A stretch of DNA of 64,000 bases from Microglena sp. YARC. Taxonomy: Eukaryota; Chlorophyta; Chlorophyceae; Chlamydomonadales; Chlamydomonadaceae. The position numbers were made by a program, and so were the translations under genes. The stretch spans positions 73,511,449 to 73,575,448 of the forward strand of contig CM039463.1 in assembly GCA_022414725.1 (NCBI GenBank), written 5' to 3'. The notes beneath the pieces were generated by a model. The model did no database searches. It had not been told where the DNA came from and worked only from the letters and a program-made list of their open reading frames with translations. Shown here in pieces: positions 55,113-64,000 of the stretch (position 1 is the stretch's first letter; the number at the start of each line of letters is the position of its first letter).

Positions 55113-55748
55113 GACGTAGGACGGTTTTGACAATTGTCCGTTTAAGTAGGAGAGCTCAGATCTAAGGGTAGAGACTCGGCTACGGTTACCTTCCCTGGAC
55201 CTCTAGGAAGAAAGCGGTAGCTACACAGTAGGTGCATGGTTTCATCTAGAGAGGACGGCAGGACAGAGAAGCAGTCAACAGCTAAACGCTGGCACGCACA
55301 TAAATTGTAACAGGAAGAGACGGGATGAGAAGAGGAATAAAGAACACCGAATTTCGGCTTCCTTCTGGTGTTCCGCCCGCGCCCGCGCCCGCCCGCGTTC
55401 CCGCCCGTGTGGATTTTGATCCGCGCTGTCACTAGGGTGTATTTGTGTGCGGTTGTGCGATGTGTCTAACTTGTTGCTGCCCTCGTGGCTGTTCTTCCGG
55501 AATGAGTGCCAGGTTATATAAGTTACGGAGATCGCTCCAACGGTCTGTATGGGCAGCCTATCGAGCCTATCCAGGGAGATGACAACAGTAACAGACGAAA
55601 CGCTATAATCGAATGTACAAAATTCCAGAGCAGCTTGTCCAGCTGCTTTAATACAACTCAACACATTCTAGAACCTTCTGGCCCCACATCGAAACTCTAA
55701 CGGTTCCTCTTACGGGCCCTTGGTCCCGAATTGATCATGTACTGTATT

Positions 55749-55842
55749 GGTGTGTGTGTGTAGTGTGTGTGTGTGGGTGGGGTGGGGTGGGGTGGGGTGG
55801 GGGCAGGAGGGGATTGTGTGTGAGAGTTTGGGGGTTCGTGTG

Positions 55843-55877
<35 letters not shown>

Positions 55878-55925
55878 GGGTGTGGGTGTGGTGTGTGGGT
55901 GGGTGGGTTGGGGGGGGGGAGGGAT
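55749..55925 (+). repeat. GT/GGGT/poly-G simple repeats, copy 2
   Basis: Equivalent to 28405-28605 with different tract lengths in nearly every run. Confidence 0.92.
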
Positions 55926-57146
55926 TGTGTGTGGGGTTCTCTGCCACTATTATTTTATTATATCAGTAGAAGAAGCAATGCTATGTCCGGGCAATGGATG
56001 TCCTCACTTGGAGTGTGGGAGGGAAACTTGATACACAGTAATACCTTAAAAGATTAAGGGATGGCGATATAATATCATATGATACCATGTCATATTTCAT
56101 CATATGATATCATATGATGCCGGCAGCCTGTCTATGCTAAAGTAACTATTGAAATACAATATCGTTTTTTTTTAATTGATTAATTTGTATGATATCATAT
56201 GATATCATATTCGCCATTGGTCAGTATCATATGATTTGCCCATCCTATGAAGAGACCTTCCACATGGATTGATCCGTAACATGGCTAGGTTCAGAACCTC
56301 TTCACAAGTGAAAAATAGGTGGAAATAGGTGGAAATGCGAGACGTAACTTCAGTGCGAGATGTAATGATCAGAACCCGATTTCCCAATCTGAGAAAAAAA
56401 TGATCCCATACATTGCTTGATGAGCAATCCTAAATGGAAGGGCGCGAAGGCGCCTCTGTATATCAATGAGTGTTTGAGGTTAACCCCCCTTTTAGACTAT
56501 TAGAAGCCATAAATGTACTACCACTCAGTCCACCCTATAATTAACGACCCAACTGGGACCCCGAATCCCCTTAGAGGCCCATAAAATGTACTACAGCCAG
56601 TCCACCCGATCCACCCTAAACTTAAGGCCCCAACTAGGACCCCAAAAGCCCCCTTCAAAGCGCCATAAAAAATCTCTAATCAGTATTGCTTTAAACCTGC
56701 TTTAACTATATATAAATGATACTGCGATTATTTGGGGTCCAGTTCATCAATGTTTTTTCTTTTTCGCCCTTCCTATCACGGTTGGGCAAGTCCCTTTGGC
56801 GAGCGTCTGCGCCAAGGACAAGGTATCTGACTCACTCATAGCACACACCAACATGCTGGCTTCTGGTTCACTGAAGTAGAAGAGGACCCATACAGCTGCA
56901 CCACATCTGTGATCTGAGATCCGAGTATATAATATCTGAAATCCGAGATCTAAGATCTGAGATTCAGGTGGCTGAAGGAAAGCTCTCCTTTTTCCTCTGC
57001 CATGCTGGTTTGGGGAGGCTGCTCTTAGTTTACTAAATTACCAGGCTACTAGCTACTAGCTAAAATCCAGCTCATGAACTCTGCATGCTGGTCAGGGGAG
57101 GCTGCTCTTAGGTACTAATTACCAGCTCCTAGCTGCATACAGCTCA

Positions 57147-59948
57147 TCACCTCTCACTCGACTTCATGAGGGCTGCCAGGTCACGAGCTCGCCCGCCGAT
57201 TCTGAAATCTGAGATCTGAATTTCTGTACGGCTGAGGGGAAGCTTCTCCTGGCTTCCACTGCAGCCTGGCAAGCGTCTGCGCCGAGGGCAAGGTATCTGA
57301 TACTCACACATGGCACACACCAGCATGCTGGCTCTGGTTCGCTGAAGTAGAACAGACCATGCAGTTGCCACTTCGTCGCATACGTCTCTATCCAGGCTGG
57401 GGTGAGGGGGGCCTTTTAGGGTGACTAAGGCGCGGAATATGTTGGCCAGGGCTTGGGGGCTGAACTGGCGAAGGATTTCCTGCTCTGAGCCAAGTAGGCT
57501 TCATGAATGTTTTGTGAGGAGAGAGGCAACCCGAGGCAGCCAATGGCTGAAATCAGTATAGACATCGCCTGGAAGCGGCCGGAAGTTGTGGCTCGCCACC
57601 CTTGGGAATTTGGTGGGCGGTGGGTGGTGCGGTCAGTTCAGGGCGCTGCGTGGTGGTGTCATTGAGGGCGCTGGTGGGAGGGTGGTCAGCTGAGGGCATT
57701 TTGGTCGGTTGGGTGGGTGGTCAGTGGAGGGCGTTTGTTGGGTGGGTGGTGGGGTTGGGTGTGTCAGTGGGGGCGTTTGGTGGGTGGGTGGGTGGTCAGG
57801 TGGAAGGCGTTTGGTGGGTGATGGTGGTCAGAGTGGGCGTTTTTGGTGGGTGGATCAGTGGAGGGGTTTGGGTGTGGGTGGTGGACGGGCGTTTGGTGGG
57901 TGGGTTGGGTGGTAGAGGTGGGCTTTGGTGGGTGGTGGGTGGGGTGGTGGTCAGTGAGGCGTTTGGTGGGTGGGTGGTGGTCAGAGTGGCGTTGGTGGGT
58001 GGGGTGTGGATGGGTGGTCAGGGAGGGCGTTTGGTGGTGGGGTGGGTGGTCAGTGAAGGGCATTTGGTGGTCTGTGGTCAGTGCGCGGGGGCATTTGGTG
58101 GTTGGTGGTCAGAGGAGGACATTTTGGTGGTGGTGGAAGGTGGGGCGGCGTGGTAAGGAGGATCTGGTTTAAACACGCACCTTAGGCAGAGCTGCTAGGG
58201 GGGGAACTCTGCCCCACTTGGGAACATGGCAATGTGTGTGATAGGTTGGATGGGAGGTTGGTGGGGTGTGGTGGAAGCTGGGTGGGGATAGGTGGGGGGT
58301 GGGTGGTAAAGGAGGTTGGAAGGTGGTAGGGGGTGTGGAAGGGTGGGTGGTGTAAAGAGGGTGGGAAGGTGGATAGGTGGGTGGGTGGGGTGGTGGTAAG
58401 GCAGGGCTGGTGACATATTTGTTTGTTAGTGTTCAACTCACAGAGAATAATAAAATCAAAGTTGTTTTCTTCTTAAAAGCCGAACAGCACCTGAAGGTAA
58501 AGGAGGGTGGGTTTAGGTGGGGAGTGGTGGAAAGGAGGGTCTGGTTTAAAACACACCTTAAAGATAAAGGAGAGGTGGTATTAAGGGGTAGGGTGGTGAA
58601 GGGTAGGGTGGGTTGGTAAAGAGGGTGGAAGGGTTGGGTGGGTGGTAAAGGAGGGTCACCTGGTTTCAAACACGCACCTTGAGCAGAGGCATGATAGAAG
58701 TCCTCGCTTGATCCTAGCAAGGTGTTGTCAGTAGAGTTGGGGAGGGAGGGTTGGGGTAAAAAGGGTCTGTTGACATCTCAATGTTTTTGAAGTGTTTCAA
58801 CTCAACCCCTAGAGAATAAAAATAAATGAAACCACAGTTTTCATTCTTGCTTAAAAGGGAAAGCGCACCTTTGAAGTAAAGGGGAGGTGGGGTAGGTGGG
58901 GTAGGTGAAAGGAGGGTCATGGTTTAACACGACCTTGAGAGAGCTGAATAGGAAGCCTGGATCGCTTGGAACGTAGCAAGCCGTTATTTCAGGCCACATA
59001 CATAAAAACTTGACCACCTGTGAATGGGTCAACTTCTGGCCGTGACGTGCGGCGTAGCCATATTCAAATGAGGGTTTGTGGTTCCACTATGCGGTGAGCT
59101 GGTGGTGAGTGCAGTGCGCTAGCAAGGAACCCAACACTGCAAGCAGAGCTGAGGTATGCAAGGTCTAATTCCATTCTCAGCAAGCAGAGAGCCACTCCAC
59201 ACCCACTGGTTTTGAAGGGAATTACACAAGGTCAGCTAAGGGCACCATCACAGCTCCACAGCTCCAAACGTCCAGCCTGAAGCACCTAACCCTTGGCATA
59301 TCAGCACTGAATCATCCCGCCAAGGTGATGAGTTTGGGCGTAGCCCCCTCTCTAGCGGGGTGTGGGCCACAGGTAAAGGTACTAGCAAGCCCCAGCAATG
59401 AGAGGGGCTTGGTGATCAAAGAAGCCATAGTCTGGAGAATGACGGAGCGTAGGCGCTAGCTGTCCTGGAGTCCGTAACGAGAGAGCAGCCAACATGATGG
59501 GTTAATGTGCCTCCATTTTGCGAAAGCCAATGCATGCGTGTCAAGAATCTGAGGGAAGATGGCAGCTAGCCTGGTGTCGTTACAACGGCGGACAGCAGCT
59601 AAGAGACATCCCCGCAGGGACTGGGGGGCTGCGTGACGAGGTGGTTGCGTGCATTGCCTTCACCTTCCGATTCCCTTCGTCGCCGCCCTGTTCAGCGGAC
59701 TTTGGGCACTAGCTTGGACCCACACACGACTAGCGACCCCGAAACAAACACCCGAAACCAGTCTGCAGCTATGTCAAGAAAGGGGGCTGGTGTGGCTGGG
59801 TGTGGTACGGCGGGGGGTTTAGCGGACAGAGGTGTGAGACGATTGCCTTGCAAAGCTCGCGTGGACGCTGCCAGGAAGCTTTCCAACCAGTGACCGGAGG
59901 GGTGTACCCCTAGGTGGAGATAGCGACCAGCAACGCTGCCACAGGCTC
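57147..59948 (-). pseudogene. OPR-like gene, copy 2, broken by many indels
   Basis: Same layout as 29826-32660: 3' exon (stop at 57149-57147), G-rich intron minisatellite (57602-58160), duplicated exon-end segments (58160-58940) and the large exon (about 58940-59948). One- to three-base insertions and deletions occur every few tens of bases, so no long frame survives. Short matches such as SMLVCAM remain. The indel density is similar in exon, intron and repeats, which fits poor consensus sequence near a gap at least as well as real pseudogene decay. Confidence 0.75.
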
Positions 59949-60559
59949 CTGGAAAAAGTAGAAGTAATAAACTATTAAAATAACAACAAACAAATAAATA
60001 AATATAAAAACGAGCAGACAAACAAAGACAATACACAAATAAATGAAAGAAAAAGAAAAAAAAAAAAAATATATATACTATATCATATATTACTTTCCAT
60101 GTATGGTCGGCGCCTTGAAGAGCTGTCCCAAAATATACAGCTTCTCATCCAACAGCTATCTCCTCACCCTTGTGATACATCCCATTTACCTCTAGGCACT
60201 TACACACTACACCACGTACATCTCTACGCCGGCATCACAAGTCAGTACCACTCGCGCCCTCCCCCCCTATATCCATATTAATCACACACCAACCTAAGCA
60301 TTCGTCAACCTATCCGCCTTCCCACCAGCCTAATCCCCATACGTTTCCTCGTGTTCCTTTCCCGTGTTCTCTGTCGCCTCCTTCATGCGTAACTCACTAG
60401 GTATTCATAGCTTTCTAAAACATTTCGTCTCTCGAGCAATAGACCCTTCCCTGCAAGTTCACTACCTCTTCATACAACAATAAATAGTAACAGTGATAAG
60501 TAAAACACAAGTAAATAATCAACGTGCCAACGACACCAATAACTCGCAACTCCGCCCTA

Positions 60560-61800
60560 TCATTCCCACTGGTGCACAATTGCCGGCTGCCTGTTGGCTG
60601 ACCAAAACGGAAAAAAGGGTAGAACAAAAATGAGTAGAATAATATTAAAAAAAACAAATCCCCAATCTCACGTTCTACCCTCGATGGTTGGGATGCCCGA
60701 AGGGCTGAACCAAAGAAGTAAAACAAGTGAAAAACAAATGAGTAAAATAATAGTCAAACCGAAAACAAAATCGCCCCAATCCCACATGTTTCCTCATGTG
60801 GCTGCCAACTGCTGAAACCAACGAGGTAAACAAGTAAAACCAAATGAGCTACACTACTTTAACCTTTATGCTCCACAACAAAACAACATAATTCGCGCCC
60901 CCCATCCCCTACTAGTTCCTCATGGATGGCTCCTACTTGCCGCAACGTGCTGACCAAAGAATAAGAAAAAGAGAAACAGGAAATGAGTAAAATACTAGAC
61001 TTTATTAAAAAACAAATCGTTCCCTATCCCCACCTTTTGCTTCCCATGGTTGTTATGCATCTAATTGCTTCGACCCTAAAGAAGCAAAAAACAAGTTAAA
61101 ATCAATTGTTGCCAGTGTGACTTTCATGAGTCACCATTATCAATAGAAAAACTGAACCAAACATCATACAATAAAGCCATAATCCACATAATTCACGTTC
61201 AGCCTCCTGATATCCACTTGTTCCTCTATTGTGCTGCCCTTAGTGCCTGCACTACCACAAGAAGAATGACAGTAGTAATTAGATCAAATGACGTAAATCA
61301 AATGAAAAAAAAACGAAATCGCCCCAATCCCACCTTGCCTCTGGTATATATGTCCCTAAGGATCCTCCTCTGAACCAAAGCAAAGTAACAACACACAAGG
61401 AAAAACAACGATGGTCAATAATAAAGTAAACAAACACAAATTTTGTCCCCCGCTCACATATGTTCCTCTATGGTGGGCTCCTTGACCCAACGTCGTGACC
61501 AAAGAAGAAGTAAAAAAGCGGAAAATCAGGATAATGTGCAGTAAATACTAGACTTTTATAAAAAAAATCGTCCCAATCCCAACCTCGTGTTCCTCTACAT
61601 TTCGGATGCTCTAAGTGCCTTGACCTCATCAAAGAAAAATAAAAGTAAAACCACAAGTGCATGTATTACTTCTTAAGATTAAATAGCAATGAAATGCGCA
61701 GAAAAATTCCAGCCTAAGTAATATAAAACAATATCCTCCCCCATCCCAACCTTTCCCTCATCTCGCCGCCCCTCGCTCCAAAGTGAGATTGACCAAAAGA
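60560..61800 (-). repeat. 105-135-bp tandem repeat, copy 2, with empty site of element A
   Basis: Degraded version of 33130-34057 joined to 38349-38975. Around 61035-61065 the sequence reads CCCATGGTTGTTATGCATCT, equivalent to the uninterrupted element A target (ATGGTTGGATGCTCTAAG), with no LTR sequence. Confidence 0.75.
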
Positions 61801-62144
61801 ACGTTAAGCAGCCATCCGCCGTGTAGTTGGCAGTACCTATGGAACAAAAATTAGTTTCATTAGATTATTAGTAGTGCCAACTTTCGTGTTGTGTCAGTTC
61901 AGAGCACGAATCTCATCTCAGCCAGCCACTGTTGGCAGTACCTGAGTATGCAACCCATATGGGTTACTTCTCTGTCTGTCAGTTGTCCAATGAGTTGATT
62001 GATGGTTGATTAGTCAATTTCATCCAGTCCATACTCCACCCAGTGTGGCAGATACTATTGCAACCAAATGGTTTCCAGTTGTTGCAGTTGCCACAGTTGT
62101 TGGTTGATTAGTTCATTCATCACAGACCAGCTACGTAAGTTTGG
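61801..62144 (+). repeat. irregular GTTGGCAGGTACC repeat, copy 2
   Basis: Counterpart of 38976-39305 with many indels, cut off by the gap. Confidence 0.75.
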
Positions 62145-63144
62145 NNNNNNNNNNNNNNNNNNNNNNNNNNNNNNNNNNNNNNNNNNNNNNNNNNNNNNNN
62201 NNNNNNNNNNNNNNNNNNNNNNNNNNNNNNNNNNNNNNNNNNNNNNNNNNNNNNNNNNNNNNNNNNNNNNNNNNNNNNNNNNNNNNNNNNNNNNNNNNNN
62301 NNNNNNNNNNNNNNNNNNNNNNNNNNNNNNNNNNNNNNNNNNNNNNNNNNNNNNNNNNNNNNNNNNNNNNNNNNNNNNNNNNNNNNNNNNNNNNNNNNNN
62401 NNNNNNNNNNNNNNNNNNNNNNNNNNNNNNNNNNNNNNNNNNNNNNNNNNNNNNNNNNNNNNNNNNNNNNNNNNNNNNNNNNNNNNNNNNNNNNNNNNNN
62501 NNNNNNNNNNNNNNNNNNNNNNNNNNNNNNNNNNNNNNNNNNNNNNNNNNNNNNNNNNNNNNNNNNNNNNNNNNNNNNNNNNNNNNNNNNNNNNNNNNNN
62601 NNNNNNNNNNNNNNNNNNNNNNNNNNNNNNNNNNNNNNNNNNNNNNNNNNNNNNNNNNNNNNNNNNNNNNNNNNNNNNNNNNNNNNNNNNNNNNNNNNNN
62701 NNNNNNNNNNNNNNNNNNNNNNNNNNNNNNNNNNNNNNNNNNNNNNNNNNNNNNNNNNNNNNNNNNNNNNNNNNNNNNNNNNNNNNNNNNNNNNNNNNNN
62801 NNNNNNNNNNNNNNNNNNNNNNNNNNNNNNNNNNNNNNNNNNNNNNNNNNNNNNNNNNNNNNNNNNNNNNNNNNNNNNNNNNNNNNNNNNNNNNNNNNNN
62901 NNNNNNNNNNNNNNNNNNNNNNNNNNNNNNNNNNNNNNNNNNNNNNNNNNNNNNNNNNNNNNNNNNNNNNNNNNNNNNNNNNNNNNNNNNNNNNNNNNNN
63001 NNNNNNNNNNNNNNNNNNNNNNNNNNNNNNNNNNNNNNNNNNNNNNNNNNNNNNNNNNNNNNNNNNNNNNNNNNNNNNNNNNNNNNNNNNNNNNNNNNNN
63101 NNNNNNNNNNNNNNNNNNNNNNNNNNNNNNNNNNNNNNNNNNNN
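62145..63144. other. assembly gap (1000 N)
   Basis: Exactly 1000 N. It falls where the 31-bp array would be expected in block copy 2. Confidence 0.99.
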
Positions 63145-64000
63145 TACTATACTAACATACATACATATCATACCCGCCCAGATGTAGATGTCAACATACT
63201 AACATATCATACATACATACTACCGCCAGTGTAGATTGTACAAACTAAACATACATTATACATACCGCCCAGGTGTAGATGTACATACTAACATGCATAC
63301 AACATACCGCCCAGAAGTAAGATGTACAGGTACTAACATGCATACATACATACCGGCCCATGTGTAGATGTAACAATACTAACAAACATACATACATACA
63401 TACCGCCCAGATGTAGATGTAATACTAAACACTACATACATACATACCGCCCGATGTAGGTGGCACATACTAACATACATACATACATACCGCCCATAGA
63501 TGTAAATGTACAGACTAACATATCATACATACATACGCGCAGATGTAGATGTACATACTAACATACATACATACGCGCCCAGGATGTAGAATGTCATAAC
63601 TTACATCCATACATAACATAACACCGCCAGGTGTAGAGTACATACTAACATGCATACATACATACCGCCCAGAATGTAGATGTACATACTAAAATGCATA
63701 CATACTTCCGCCGCAGATGTAGATGTACATACTAACATACATACATACATACCGCCCAGATGTAAGATGTAGCAACTAACATACATAGCAGTACAGACCG
63801 CCCAGATGTAGATGTACATACTAAGCAGATACATACATACATTGCCTCCCAGGATGTAGATGTACATAGCTAACATACATACTACATACGCCCAGATGTA
63901 CATGTACATACTACATACATACTTTACTATATCAGTACCGCCCAGATGTAGATGTACGATACTAACGATAGCATACATACCGCCCAGATGTAGATGTACA
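63145..64000 (+). repeat. about 43-bp satellite with (CATA)n
   Basis: About 19 units of CCGCCCAGATGTAGATGTAC followed by ATACTAACATACATACATAC, with frequent small indels. It continues beyond the window. The minus-strand MYIYILGGMYVCML-type frame is repeat translation. Confidence 0.92.

Larger units (their letters stand above)
49781..62144 (+). repeat. duplicated block, copy 2 (without element A)
   Basis: Direct copy of 22451-39305. From 49781 to about 56050 it is almost identical to copy 1. From about 56480 onward one- and few-base indels accumulate toward the gap at 62145. Corresponding features: 38-bp array 49860-50150, poly-G 50960-50985, 16-bp array 51853-52048, 24-bp palindrome 52239-52262, tRNA-like 52639-52716, hairpin 52889-53012, 23-bp array 53375-54075, GT/G tracts 55749-55925, palindromes 56098-56208, dispersed repeat about 56735-56805. 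Confidence 0.93.

Noticed and set aside
63601..63978. 125-codon minus-strand MYIYILGGMYVCML-type frame
   Set aside because: Translation of a 43-bp satellite with indels.

Overview
The window is eukaryotic nuclear DNA dominated by tandem repeats. The best guess for the source is a chlorophyte, probably chlorophycean, green alga. This is inferred from three things. A spliced gene encodes helical repeats that resemble the octotricopeptide-repeat (OPR) proteins expanded in these algae. There are Copia-type LTR retrotransposons with an apparent internal initiator-tRNA primer site. A short stretch of CCCTAAA-type telomere-like sequence is also present. No bacterial operon, rRNA, confident tRNA, or CRISPR array was found. 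Two 1000-N scaffold gaps (7703-8702 and 62145-63144) split the window, and sequence quality visibly falls off toward them.

Layout. 1-7702 is a 27-bp satellite. 8703-15697 is CA-rich low-complexity sequence with almost no G on the + strand. 16058-21895 is a run of six unrelated tandem-repeat families with units of about 115, 78, 47, 81, 80 and 74 bp. 22451-39305 and 49781-62144 are two direct copies of one block of about 12.4 kb. The block holds further minisatellites, poly-G tracts, AT-rich perfect palindromes, a 41-bp-armed hairpin around telomere-like DNA, two small unidentified ORFs, and an OPR-like gene on the minus strand with introns full of G-rich minisatellites. 39560-40455 is a 31-bp array. 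47271-49780 is mostly single copy and separates the two block copies. 63145-64000 is a roughly 43-bp satellite.

Two complete LTR retrotransposon insertions are resolved to the base. Element A (34058-38348; 298-bp LTRs; GATGC target duplication) sits inside block copy 1 and is absent from copy 2, which keeps the empty site. It has almost no coding capacity. Element B (40456-47270; 383-bp LTRs; GTTAG target duplication) lies in the 31-bp array. It encodes Gag, protease, DD35E integrase, reverse transcriptase and RNase H on the minus strand. Gag and Pol share one frame and are separated by a single UAG codon. Two later one-base frameshifts interrupt RT/RNase H. The two elements share related LTR ends, primer-site context, a duplicated polypurine-tract motif and an identical 41-nt noncoding block. 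Element A is therefore probably a non-autonomous derivative served by a B-like element.

The only convincing host gene is the OPR-like gene at 29826-32660 (3' part only). It has one apparent one-base deletion in a homopolymer. Its counterpart at 57147-59948 is full of small indels, which may be real decay or unpolished assembly. I did not find a clear new multi-gene system. The observations most worth checking are the gag-UAG-pol arrangement, the A/B autonomous/non-autonomous pair, the telomere-like hairpin, and whether the duplicated block is real or an assembly artefact.
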